Shown piece by piece: positions 1 through 6,964 of a DNA stretch of 11,289 nt. A program made the position numbers and the translations under genes. The stretch is from Rhodospirillales bacterium. GTDB lineage: Bacteria; Pseudomonadota; Alphaproteobacteria; Micavibrionales; UBA2020. Where the stretch lies: contig JAHFPI010000047.1 in assembly GCA_023266795.1 (NCBI GenBank), positions 1 to 11,289 of the forward strand, read 5' to 3'. The notes beneath the pieces are model-generated. The model was not told the origin of the DNA and ran no database searches. It saw only the letters and a list, made by a program, of their open reading frames with translations. Within the stretch, counting starts at the first letter, position 1, and each line of letters starts with the position of its first letter.

Positions 1-88
1 TTTTTGCGCCCATACGGGCGGCGGCAGCAGCAGCTTCGCAACCGGCATGCCCGCCCCCCACAACAATAACATCAAATTTATTCATCAT
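1..88 (-). CDS. mnmG: MnmG (GidA), tRNA uridine-5-carboxymethylaminomethyl modification enzyme, N-terminal fragment
   Basis: Only the first 29 codons are present; the gene runs off the left edge. The peptide begins MMNKFDVIVVGGGHAGCEAA, the FAD-binding Rossmann start (GGGHAG) characteristic of MnmG. The family protein works with MnmE to modify U34 in the wobble position of certain tRNAs. Two ATG codons sit in tandem (positions 88 and 85); neither has a clear Shine-Dalgarno sequence, so the start could be one codon further in. A good sigma-70-like promoter lies about 40 bp upstream. In many alphaproteobacteria mnmG follows mnmE in one operon. Here the upstream neighbour is a divergent unknown gene, so mnmG appears to be the first gene of its transcript. 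Confidence 0.9.
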   Translation of the reverse strand, partial: MMNKFDVIVVGGGHAGCEAAAAAARMGAK

Positions 89-135
89 TTCAATATGTTA
101 CAATGCTTTGTTAAAATATTTTTGCTGACGTGATT

Positions 136-165
136 TTTATAGCCATTTTCACGCTAACATATCAA
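136..165 (-). promoter_or_regulatory. Predicted sigma-70-type promoter for mnmG
   Basis: Read on the minus strand there is TTGATA (positions 165-160), an 18-bp spacer, then TATAAA (141-136). Both hexamers match the consensus at 5 of 6 positions. The predicted transcript would start near 129 and have a leader of about 40 nt before the mnmG start. Prediction by eye only. Confidence 0.55.
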
Positions 166-182
166 GAGATTTGCGCTATAAT
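154..182 (+). promoter_or_regulatory. Predicted promoter for the 151-aa unknown gene
   Basis: A perfect TATAAT lies at 177-182, with CTAACA (4 of 6) at 154-159 and a 17-bp spacer. The -35 element abuts the -35 of the divergent mnmG promoter, so the two polymerase sites overlap. Transcription would start near 189, only about 18 nt before the proposed ATG. Confidence 0.45.
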
Positions 183-206
183 GGTTAAGGAAAATAGTTA
201 AACCAG

Positions 207-662
207 ATGCGGATAAAATACAAGGACAAAACCGTGGTGCGCTTGATAAACAGGGATGATCTGGACGATGCAAGGGGCAGGCTCGGCACCGCTTTCCGCG
301 CTGCTTCCCTGACGACCCTGCATGCCGCATTTCTCGCCGCCGCCGGTGCCGGCAGAAAAAACGCCGCTGCCGTGCTGGAACATTTTCATCAGGCTGCTGA
401 CGCGCTCGGCTCCAGAGAAAAAGAGTTTAACAACCGCGCGCGCTCGGCTGCGCCCACGCTCATGAAACACCTGCGCAGCGTGGCACAGCTTGAGGCCATG
501 CGCACCTTCAGCAAAGCCAAAAGAGCCCTTCTCAATGTCAATGCGGAAATTGGCCGGGAGATCGCGCAGATGGTGGAACGGAATGTCGATGCCGCCGCAC
601 AGAAGCCGGTACAGGCTGCTTCTCCCGCAGCCCCCGTCAATCATCCTTCGCGCAGGCTTTAG
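207..662 (+). CDS. Hypothetical protein, 151 aa, Ala/Arg-rich and probably helical
   Basis: I do not recognise the family. The protein starts MRIKYKDKTVVRLINRDDLD, then has a long stretch rich in Ala, Arg, Lys and Glu that should be largely alpha-helical (about residues 20-130), and ends in a Pro/Ala-rich tail. There is no signal peptide, membrane segment or cysteine. ATG 207 is the only usable start because a stop (TAG, 195-197) lies just upstream in frame. The nearest purine-rich site, AAGGA at 187-191, is 15 nt away, which is long. Support for coding: strong G/C preference at third codon positions, a well-placed TATAAT, and a natural end overlapping the next gene by 4 bp. An antisense open frame covers the same stretch but has a cysteine-rich, low-complexity product and looks spurious. 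Confidence 0.55.
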   Translation: MRIKYKDKTVVRLINRDDLDDARGRLGTAFRAASLTTLHAAFLAAAGAGRKNAAAVLEHFHQAADALGSREKEFNNRARSAAPTLMKHLRSVAQLEAMRTFSKAKRALLNVNAEIGREIAQMVERNVDAAAQKPVQAASPAAPVNHPSRRL

Positions 663-1156
663 AAAAATTTTAAATGATGCGCCGGTTTTGCCGCTGGCGC
701 CGCTTTGGCTGCGTTATCGTTTATGCCACGGATTGCCGCATCAAAACTCGGCTTCACATGTGCCAGCTCAAAAACTTTTTTCTGCACGGTACGCAGCGCC
801 GCCTGTTTTTTTCCGGCGACGACGATGACCTGCTTCTTGCCGACGGCAACAGACCGCGCCGTCAGACCCAGTGCAACGGCAACGGCCTTGGTGGCGCCCA
901 CTGCGACCGCGCCCAGCGCAACGCCGCCCAGCAAAACAACCGGAGACAATGCCCGCCCAATCGCCGCGCCGCCAATCGCACCCGCCGCGCCCAGCGCCCA
1001 TACCGCAGCGGTAGACATTCCTAAAGCGGAAGCAGAGCTCGCAACCCAATAAGCCCCGCCAATAAACCCGGCCAACGGGCATAACGCCGCCGCAATCCCG
1101 CCGGCACTTATAACAACCGCACCCGCACCAATCGCCGCCGCATTCGATTTTTTCAT
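659..1156 (-). CDS. Small Gly/Ala-rich membrane protein, 165 aa, unknown function
   Basis: The first 95 residues are almost entirely hydrophobic, with many small residues in glycine-zipper-like spacing (GAGAVV, GGIAAA, GAAGAIGGAAIG, GGVALGAVAVG). They suggest two or three membrane segments at roughly residues 6-36, 45-66 and 70-95. The rest is basic and more polar, ends in an Ala/Pro/His tail, and probably lies outside the membrane. The start is well supported: AGGAGG (1163-1168) sits 6 nt before ATG 1156. It lies 64 bp downstream of the adenosine deaminase-like gene on the same strand and could be the last gene of that operon. Its stop overlaps the stop of the convergent 151-aa gene by 4 bp. 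I cannot assign a function. Confidence 0.7.
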   Translation of the reverse strand: MKKSNAAAIGAGAVVISAGGIAAALCPLAGFIGGAYWVASSASALGMSTAAVWALGAAGAIGGAAIGRALSPVVLLGGVALGAVAVGATKAVAVALGLTARSVAVGKKQVIVVAGKKQAALRTVQKKVFELAHVKPSFDAAIRGINDNAAKAAPAAKPAHHLKFF

Positions 1157-1220
1157 GTCCGTCCTCCTGAAAAACTAAACCACTTCCTCAAGCCTAGGCT
1201 GCGCCTTACGGCCTGTCAAA

Positions 1221-2204
1221 TCAAACGGCGGCCAGCAGCCGCGCCCGCGCTTTCTCGTCAACAAAAGCTTCCTCAACCGCGTTTCGGGAAATTTGCCGCA
1301 GCTCCTTATCGCTGAAACCGAACTGCTCCTGGGCAATCCGGTATTCCCGTCCGATGCTGGTGGAGAAGAACGTCGGATCGTCGCTGCCCAGCGTGACTTT
1401 CAGTCCGTAATCAAAAGACCGCCGCAACGGGTGGGCGGCATAATCCTTATACACCCGCAGGGCGATATTGCTGGAAACGCAGACTTCCGGCACGGCGTTA
1501 ATCGCCTTCAGTTCTTCCATCAGCGTTGTATCTTCGCTCGCCCGCACCATATGGCCGAAACGGCGTACTTTCAAAACATCCCGCGCCGCGCGGATGCTGG
1601 CAGGCCCCGCCGCTTCACCGGCATGGGCGGTGCGGTGAGGCAAGCCGGAAATATCAAAAGCCGGTTTGAAATCCGCCGCCGTATAGGCATTTTCATCCCC
1701 CGCCATGCCGAAAGCGGTTACTAAAGGATGCGGATGGTCGCGGGTAAGCTTGCCAACCTTCAGCGCGCCCTCCGGCCCGAAATGGCGCACACAGGTAGAA
1801 ATAAGCCGTGCTTCGATGCCGGTTTCCTCCCGGGCTTTCTCGTAACCCGCAGCGATTGCGGCAAGCATTTCAGGATAGGCCAGACCCGCCATCGCCCCAT
1901 GATCCGCCGAAATGGTTATCTCCGCATAAATGCAGCCTTCGTCGGCGGAGCGCTTGAGATAATCGTAGGTGATGTCAGTATAATCCGCCGCGCACTTCAT
2001 AACGGAAGTGGCGTGATCATAGGCCCGCAGGAAAGCCATCAGGTTGCCCGCCGCTGCGCCATCCGCACGCCAGTTAAAATGTCCGTCCTTCATCAGGTCG
2101 TCCGGCACAACGATTTTATTCCGCGCCGCAAGACGCACGACCATCGCCGGCGTAATCGTGCCCTCCAGATGAACGTGCAGGTCGACCTTTGAAACGCGGC
2201 TCAT
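1221..2204 (-). CDS. add: Adenosine deaminase family protein (purine deaminase), 327 aa
   Basis: The protein shows the metal-dependent amidohydrolase signature of adenosine deaminases: KVDLHVHLEG (zinc ligands H10, H12), GMAGDE (166-171), HAGE (H194 zinc ligand, E197 catalytic), GH at 217-218, SSN (244-246) and GSDDP (D275/D276). Length is normal for the family. Such enzymes deaminate adenosine or deoxyadenosine to inosine in purine salvage; some relatives act on adenine or other aminopurines, and I cannot separate these by eye. The start at 2204 gives an ATGA overlap with the preceding gene and begins just before the metal motif. An in-frame ATG at 2285 would add 27 unlikely residues. The usual 'GHG' after the 'RIG/RFG' motif reads GHM here. 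It sits downstream of a thiolase and a membrane protein, probably in one operon. Confidence 0.85.
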   Translation of the reverse strand: MSRVSKVDLHVHLEGTITPAMVVRLAARNKIVVPDDLMKDGHFNWRADGAAAGNLMAFLRAYDHATSVMKCAADYTDITYDYLKRSADEGCIYAEITISADHGAMAGLAYPEMLAAIAAGYEKAREETGIEARLISTCVRHFGPEGALKVGKLTRDHPHPLVTAFGMAGDENAYTAADFKPAFDISGLPHRTAHAGEAAGPASIRAARDVLKVRRFGHMVRASEDTTLMEELKAINAVPEVCVSSNIALRVYKDYAAHPLRRSFDYGLKVTLGSDDPTFFSTSIGREYRIAQEQFGFSDKELRQISRNAVEEAFVDEKARARLLAAV

Positions 2205-3031
2205 CCTAATGTTTCCGGCTGAACCGCAGACGCCTTGCCTGCGGCCATAACGGCGAAAACAAGATACCCGCCCCAGAGCAGCCATCCGGCAGCGCCGCCG
2301 ATTTTCGGCAACCCAAGAAGAAGGGGCGCTAAAGAGATAACAGTCGCGGGAAGGCGGGCTGTTGCCGCAAGGCGCATAGAGGCATCAAATTCCAGCCGTG
2401 CACTCAGCATATAACCTAAGATGTGCGCCACGACCGCAGAAAAAAAAGTCGCGATCAGGTTAAATATGAAACCTCCGGCAGCGGCAAAAACTATCATAAA
2501 GCCCACGATAACAGTTAACCCCCATTTTTCCAGCGCCTCTCCCATTTTTTTCCAATCCTCATGCCGGATGGTAAGAGGTTTTACATCTTTAAAATCACGA
2601 ATTTTTAATTCATCGCCCGATCCCAAAACGGCAGACGTGTCCTCCGTTATCAACACCAGGATTTTTTCTTTCTTCATTTTTTCTTGAAGCGTTGTCAGAT
2701 CCGTAATTTTATAGCTGGTGTCGATAACGATGCGCGGGGCGTCGGTGGCTGTATCGAGAAGTTTTATTTCATAAGGTACCGGCTTATCTATAGACAGTTT
2801 TCCATCTTTAAATGTCACAACGGGCAGGGAGTCGGCTATGGCCGGCATTTTTTTGGCGATGTTGCCAAGCTCGGCATATTCTCCCCGGAAGGAAATCGCA
2901 AAAATCAGTATGGTAATAACCGTCAGGGCGAGGATGAATTTCGCGCCGATGCCTTTTTTCTGGCGGGCGGCTGCATTGTAATACGGGCGGGAGAAAAAAC
3001 TCCAAAGAACTTCCTTGTAAAACATTTCCAT
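2201..3031 (-). CDS. DUF1189-like integral membrane protein, 276 aa
   Basis: Topology: a short N-terminal segment (MEMFYKEVLWSFFSRPYY) precedes a first membrane helix at about residues 31-49. A soluble domain of about 120 residues follows, containing a 'LPVVTFKDGKLSIDKPVP' stretch and 'IVIDTS'. Two to four further helices lie in residues 171-265. A leading aromatic segment, one helix, a P-x-x-x-F-x-D-G-x-L beta-rich domain and C-terminal helices together resemble the DUF1189 family, whose function is unknown to me. That assignment is by remembered pattern. A clear GAGGAG (3038-3043) lies 6 nt before ATG 3031. The gene is 15 bp downstream of the thiolase and overlaps the deaminase gene by ATGA, so translation is probably coupled. 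Confidence 0.65.
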   Translation of the reverse strand: MEMFYKEVLWSFFSRPYYNAAARQKKGIGAKFILALTVITILIFAISFRGEYAELGNIAKKMPAIADSLPVVTFKDGKLSIDKPVPYEIKLLDTATDAPRIVIDTSYKITDLTTLQEKMKKEKILVLITEDTSAVLGSGDELKIRDFKDVKPLTIRHEDWKKMGEALEKWGLTVIVGFMIVFAAAGGFIFNLIATFFSAVVAHILGYMLSARLEFDASMRLAATARLPATVISLAPLLLGLPKIGGAAGWLLWGGYLVFAVMAAGKASAVQPETLG

Positions 3032-3046
3032 CGGAAACTCCTCTTG

Positions 3047-4189
3047 TTAAGCAGCCTCAAGAATCGTCGCAATCCCCTGACCGCCGCCGATGCACATGGT
3101 GGCGAGCGCGAACTGGCGGCCTTCGCGTTTCAGCAGGCTCGCCGCCTTGCCGGTGATGCGCGCGCCGCTGGCGCCCAGCGGATGCCCCAGCGCGATTGCG
3201 CCGCCGTCCAGATTGACTTTTTGCTCGTCAATTCCGAGCTCCTGCAGCACGGATAGCGACTGGGCGGCGAAAGCCTCGTTCAGCTCGATGATGTCGATGT
3301 TTTTGATTGACAGCTTCGCGCGTTCCAGCGCCTTGCGGGTCGCTTCGACCGGGCCGATGCCCATGATCTCCGGCGCGCAGCCGGAAACGGCGACCGATTT
3401 GATGCGCGCCATAATTTTAAGGCCGTGCGCCTTGGCGAATTCTTCCGAAGTGACCAGCGTGGCCGCAGCGCCGTCCGTCAGCGGGGAGGCCGTTCCCGCC
3501 GTCACAGTGCCGGACTGGTCGAAAGCCGGCTTCAATGCAGCCAGCGCTTCCAGCGTCGTTTCGGGGCGGATGCAGCCGTCCGCGCTCACGTGTTTTCCGG
3601 CGGGCGTGTCAATCGCTATGATTTCCTCCTGCAGCTTTCCGGAGGCGCGCGCCGCATCCGCTTTCTGCTGCGAAGACAGAGAGAACTGCTCCTGACGGAG
3701 GCGAGGGATCTGGTACTTCTTGGCGAGGTTTTCAGCGGTCTCGCCCATGCCGATATACGCCTGCGCATAGGTTTTTATCAGCGCCGGATTGGGCAGCGGA
3801 TTGAATCCGCCCATCGGGATGCGCGACATGGATTCGACGCCGGCGCAGATGAAAGCGTGGCCGGCATTCATCTGGATCGCCCCGGCGGCCTGATGGATGG
3901 CCTGCATCGAGGAGCCGCAGAAACGGTTCACCGTCGCGCCGCCGATGGTAACGGGGAGATTGGCAATGCTGACCACCAGCCGGGCGATATTAAAGCCCTG
4001 CTCTCCCTCGGGGAAGGCGCAGCCGAGGATCAGGTCTTCGATTTCTTTGGCATCAATGCCGGTGCGTTTCACCAGCTCGGCGACGACGGTCGCGGCCAAA
4101 TCGTCCGGCCGCACCGACGCCAGATCACCCTTGCCGGCAAAGTGAAACGGCGAACGCACATACCCTGCAATCACAACATTCTTGTCCAC
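3047..4189 (-). CDS. Thiolase (acetyl-CoA acyltransferase / acetyltransferase), 380 aa
   Basis: This is a complete type II thiolase. The nucleophilic cysteine C91 lies in VNRFCGSSMQA, the NEAFA motif is at 304-308, the active-site histidine H336 is in ALGHPLGASG, and the second catalytic cysteine C366 is in TMCIGGGQG. Such enzymes either cleave 3-ketoacyl-CoA in beta-oxidation or condense two acetyl-CoA. The sequence resembles FadA/FadI-type proteins, but specificity cannot be read from it and no other beta-oxidation gene is nearby. At 380 residues it is close to the usual 390 or so. An AAAGG (minus strand of 4196-4200) lies 6 nt before the ATG, inside a 14-bp palindrome. It is the first gene of a probable operon with the DUF1189-like and deaminase genes. 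Confidence 0.92.
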   Translation of the reverse strand: MDKNVVIAGYVRSPFHFAGKGDLASVRPDDLAATVVAELVKRTGIDAKEIEDLILGCAFPEGEQGFNIARLVVSIANLPVTIGGATVNRFCGSSMQAIHQAAGAIQMNAGHAFICAGVESMSRIPMGGFNPLPNPALIKTYAQAYIGMGETAENLAKKYQIPRLRQEQFSLSSQQKADAARASGKLQEEIIAIDTPAGKHVSADGCIRPETTLEALAALKPAFDQSGTVTAGTASPLTDGAAATLVTSEEFAKAHGLKIMARIKSVAVSGCAPEIMGIGPVEATRKALERAKLSIKNIDIIELNEAFAAQSLSVLQELGIDEQKVNLDGGAIALGHPLGASGARITGKAASLLKREGRQFALATMCIGGGQGIATILEAA

Positions 4190-4195
4190 GGCGAT

Positions 4196-4209
4196 CCTTT
4201 CATGAAAGG
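4196..4209. repeat. 14-bp perfect palindrome CCTTTCATGAAAGG
   Basis: A perfect inverted repeat in the gap between the divergent thiolase and prmA genes. It contains the thiolase Shine-Dalgarno sequence and lies just downstream of its predicted transcription start. It could be an operator or a small RNA hairpin sequestering the ribosome site; chance is possible. Confidence 0.4.
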
Positions 4210-4222
4210 CGGCTTCTGTATA

Positions 4223-4251
4223 AATATGGTGGACAAAGCCCTCATGGTCAA
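4223..4251 (-). promoter_or_regulatory. Candidate promoter for the thiolase operon
   Basis: On the minus strand TTGACC (4251-4246, 5 of 6) is followed by a 17-bp spacer and CATATT (4228-4223, 4 of 6). Predicted start near 4216 gives a leader of about 27 nt that includes the 14-bp palindrome. A TATAAT also occurs on the minus strand at 4259-4254, but without a good -35. Confidence 0.35.
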
Positions 4252-5188
4252 TAATTATACACCTATGTCAAACGATGATCCTATTTCCCCGCCGCTCTGG
4301 TCTGTCCGGCTGAACTTTCAGAAAATACTCAGCGGCGCGCTGCCCGAAAAACTCTCGGAAGCGCTGGAGGATGATGCTACGGCGGTCTTTCTCCATAATA
4401 AAGAATCGACGGACGGTGACAACTGGACGATTACACTGACGACACAGGGGCCGCCGGATGTGGCTGAAATTTTACGGCGGGTTAACTCTGTCGCCGCTGC
4501 CGAGAATCTCCCCCCGCTTCTCGCAAAAGAAAATATCGTGGCGGAAAAGCTGCCGGAAAAAGACTGGCTGCAATATGTGCATGAAAACTTTCCGCCGCTT
4601 TATATCGGCAAATTTTTTATATACGGCTCGCATTATACGGGTGAAAAACCGGCGGGTTTCATCCCCCTGCAAATCGACGCGGCAACGGCCTTCGGCTCCG
4701 GCGAACATGAGACAACGCGCGGCTGCATTCAGGCGCTGGAATATCTGGCGCAACAGCATGATTTCAAAAACGGTCTGGATATGGGCTGCGGCTCCGGCAT
4801 TCTCGCCATCGCCCTGACAAAGCTGTGGCCGGCGGCGCGGGTAACGGCGGTCGACATCGACCCCGAATCCATTGTCGTCACCGACCGCCATGCCGGAATG
4901 AATGATGTCAGTGCGAAAATCCGCGCCGCCGCCGGAGACGGGTACCGCACCCCGCTGGCGGCAGAAAACGCCCCTTATGACGTCGTAACCGCCAATATTC
5001 TGGCCAACCCGCTGATCGACATGGCGCCGGCGCTCGCCGCCGTCCTGAAGCCGGGCGGCTATGCCGTTCTTTCCGGACTGCTGAACCGGCAGAAGGCCGA
5101 TGTCCTGACAGCCCATGAAAAACAGGGGTTGCGGCTCGTCCGCGCCGAAGAAACGGGCGACTGGCAAACGCTTATCCTGCAAAAATAG
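4244..5188 (+). CDS. prmA: PrmA, ribosomal protein L11 methyltransferase, about 314 aa
   Basis: PrmA uses S-adenosylmethionine to methylate ribosomal protein L11. The product has the family plan: an N-terminal substrate-recognition domain (about residues 18-110), the linker with GSGEHETT (151-158), and a class I methyltransferase fold with DMGCGSGIL (179-187), an acidic VDIDPE motif and the PrmA-typical NILANPL (251-257). The length is close to the roughly 293 aa of E. coli PrmA. The start is uncertain: in-frame ATGs lie at 4202, 4226, 4244 and 4265. I chose 4244 because GGTGG (4228-4232) lies upstream and because a TATAAA at 4219-4224 would put the first two outside the transcript; 4265 is a fair alternative. 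The frame stays open far upstream to 3425, but that part is antisense to the thiolase. Divergent from the thiolase. Confidence 0.9.
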   Translation: MVNNYTPMSNDDPISPPLWSVRLNFQKILSGALPEKLSEALEDDATAVFLHNKESTDGDNWTITLTTQGPPDVAEILRRVNSVAAAENLPPLLAKENIVAEKLPEKDWLQYVHENFPPLYIGKFFIYGSHYTGEKPAGFIPLQIDAATAFGSGEHETTRGCIQALEYLAQQHDFKNGLDMGCGSGILAIALTKLWPAARVTAVDIDPESIVVTDRHAGMNDVSAKIRAAAGDGYRTPLAAENAPYDVVTANILANPLIDMAPALAAVLKPGGYAVLSGLLNRQKADVLTAHEKQGLRLVRAEETGDWQTLILQK

Positions 5189-5225
5189 CGGCCTTTGCTT
5201 TCTGCGAAGGAAAGATGTAATAATA

Positions 5226-5238
5226 CCCCTCGAAGGGG
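5226..5238 (+). promoter_or_regulatory. Hairpin over the Shine-Dalgarno of the Sel1-repeat gene
   Basis: CCCCT (5226-5230) can pair with AGGGG (5234-5238) across a 3-nt loop. AGGGG is also the ribosome-binding site for the ATG at 5247, 8 nt further on. A 5-bp GC-rich stem could damp translation. Short and possibly fortuitous. Confidence 0.3.
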
Positions 5239-5246
5239 CTGCTTAT

Positions 5247-5903
5247 ATGCGTTTCATTCCGGTTTTTTTAATCCTGTCGATGTTTCTTTTTTCAGGCGCG
5301 GTCTCCGCGCAGGACGATACGGATAACACGCCGTCGCTTGACGAGTACAATAACGTCCCCTCCGGCATGGTCCTGCCGGAAAATAATGCCTCCCCTCCGG
5401 TAGCCGTGGAAACAACGCCGGCGCCTGAGGAAGGGGAGGTAATGACGATGGAAGACATCAACGCCGCCTACCGTCAGGGGCAATTCGACCTTGTCGCCAA
5501 ACACATCATCCCGCTGGCCAATAACGGCTACCCTCCGGCAGAATCGCTGCTGGGAATCATGTACCGCAGCGGGCAGGGCGTACCGAAAGACCCGGCGAAA
5601 GCCCTGACGTGGCTCACCAAGGCCGCAACTGCCAACCAGCCGCTTGCGCAGCATCACCTTGCCGTCATGACTTTCACCGGCGATGGAATCGCGGAAGACC
5701 CCGTCAAGGCCCTGATGTGGCTGCACATCGCTATTGTGCATTATCCGGAGGGCGCTGATAAAAAACGCGCCATTGAAGACCGCAAGAATATTTCCGCGCG
5801 ACTCAGCCGCCGCGACAGGGACCGCGCGCTGGAGCTGGCGCGCGACTGGCTCGAAAAAAGCGACGAAGGAATGCTGCTGGACCGGCAGCAGGAACAGCCT
5901 TAA
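5247..5903 (+). CDS. Secreted Sel1-like repeat protein, 218 aa
   Basis: The first 21 residues form a clear signal peptide (MRF, a hydrophobic core, then VSA before QDD), so the protein is probably exported to the periplasm. Residues 22-65 are an acidic, Pro/Asn-rich linker. From about residue 70 the chain is helical, with two Sel1-like repeats: 97-128 (ESLLGIMYRSGQGVPKDPAK) and 134-165 (ending DPVKALMWLHIA). The C-terminal 50 residues are charged and helical. Such repeats are TPR-like and mediate protein-protein contacts; the partner is unknown. ATG 5247 was chosen because it gives the signal peptide and has AAGGGG 8 nt upstream. It follows prmA by 58 bp on the same strand and may be cotranscribed. 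Its end faces the convergent DUF6782-like gene across 26 bp, with no obvious terminator. Confidence 0.8.
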   Translation: MRFIPVFLILSMFLFSGAVSAQDDTDNTPSLDEYNNVPSGMVLPENNASPPVAVETTPAPEEGEVMTMEDINAAYRQGQFDLVAKHIIPLANNGYPPAESLLGIMYRSGQGVPKDPAKALTWLTKAATANQPLAQHHLAVMTFTGDGIAEDPVKALMWLHIAIVHYPEGADKKRAIEDRKNISARLSRRDRDRALELARDWLEKSDEGMLLDRQQEQP

Positions 5904-5929
5904 GCGACGGCCTTGTCCTCTTTAATGAA

Positions 5930-6964
5930 TTACAACCCCGGTTTACCGGAGCGGTGTGCGCAGGTAGACCACGCGGCAAAATCGACGATTTCAGCGGAAA
6001 CCCTCACCGACTCCTGCAGCATCTGCATTTCTTTTTCTTGAAAGCTGCGCTCGAACTTGATGAACCACAGGAAATTGGCGTTGGAGCGGTCTTCGACCGT
6101 CGCATAGCACATATCCGTCGGCGCCTTTTTATTGCGAATCGACAGGTAATTCGAACTATTCGGCAGCGCCCCCAGTTTCCTGAACAGCTCGGCACCCGCT
6201 TTCGTATCCTTCTTTGCCGCCTTCATATAACCAAGATCGTCCAGCAGCATCTGGTGGATGATCCGCTTGTCATGCGCCTTGGTGCAGCTGCCTTCAAAAA
6301 ACTTGTCGTAAGCGGCGCGCGCCGCTTCGCCGTTGTTCAGGGAGCGGAAGTCCTGCTGGGCGTGAACTTCAAATGCGTGTATCACCGCAGCCATCGGCGA
6401 GCCGACCATAAAATCCCACGCTTCCGATTCGCCGACCAGTTTTAATTCCCACGCCACCTTGACCGAAACCATGAACGCGTCAGCCTGCTGCGCCCGGTTG
6501 ACCAATACGGCATCATCGGGCTCGAAGTGCATCGGATTGACAAGTGCGCCCTGATAATGCTGCCAGGCGCGGCGCAATTCGCGCACCAGCATGTTGAGCA
6601 GATCCCCTCTGGGACGGTGCGGGTTGAGCGTAATGACAGAGGCTTCTTTTCGCGGATAAAACTGCGACTGGGGCGTCTGCGGATCGTAAAATATTTTTAA
6701 GCCCTGCGCCAAAGCATCGCGCAACAGCGCTTCGCCGGTGCGTGATTTCAAAATAGCCGCCTTGATGTCTTCCAGCGCGATATAATCGACAACGTCGCCA
6801 AAGGGCTCGCACACCCGGCTGTGGTCCTGCCGCCAGTCGAGACTGGCGCGGTGGCCAAGATGATTTTCCTTGCCCTGCCGCAGCCGCTGCGACGTGTCTT
6901 TAAAACGGCCCACTTTTGGTTTTTTTGTCGAAGGCCCCGTATCGCAGTCAGATTTTTTGTCCAT
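5930..6964 (-). CDS. DUF6782-like protein, 344 aa, possibly an inactive metallopeptidase
   Basis: The first 50 or so residues are charged and look disordered. A mixed domain follows with GLKIFYDPQTPQSQFYPRKE (88-107), then VITLNPHRP and the helix LLNMLVRELRRAWQHYQ (122-138), then an alpha-helical part with ADAFMVSVKVAWELK (161-175). This layout resembles what I recall of DUF6782, a putative metallopeptidase family with an HExxH-type helix followed by an acidic A-D-A-containing helix. Here the first helix reads RELRR, lacking both histidines, so zinc binding in the usual way seems unlikely. There is no signal peptide or membrane segment. AAGGGG and CAAGG lie 4-9 nt before ATG 6964. Coding is solid, given its length and lack of a better overlapping frame; the family name is tentative. 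Confidence 0.7.
   Translation of the reverse strand: MDKKSDCDTGPSTKKPKVGRFKDTSQRLRQGKENHLGHRASLDWRQDHSRVCEPFGDVVDYIALEDIKAAILKSRTGEALLRDALAQGLKIFYDPQTPQSQFYPRKEASVITLNPHRPRGDLLNMLVRELRRAWQHYQGALVNPMHFEPDDAVLVNRAQQADAFMVSVKVAWELKLVGESEAWDFMVGSPMAAVIHAFEVHAQQDFRSLNNGEAARAAYDKFFEGSCTKAHDKRIIHQMLLDDLGYMKAAKKDTKAGAELFRKLGALPNSSNYLSIRNKKAPTDMCYATVEDRSNANFLWFIKFERSFQEKEMQMLQESVRVSAEIVDFAAWSTCAHRSGKPGL

Noticed and set aside
198..644. Minus-strand open frame of 148 codons opposite the 151-aa gene
   Set aside because: Product rich in Cys, Gly and His with no domain. The plus frame has better third-position G/C use and a well-placed TATAAT.
1191..1200. AGCCTAGGCT palindrome between the deaminase and the small membrane protein genes
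   Set aside because: Only 10 bp, no T run and no known motif; likely chance.
3425..4243. In-frame extension that would make PrmA about 587 aa
   Set aside because: It is antisense to the intact thiolase gene and adds arginine-rich low-complexity sequence not found in PrmA.
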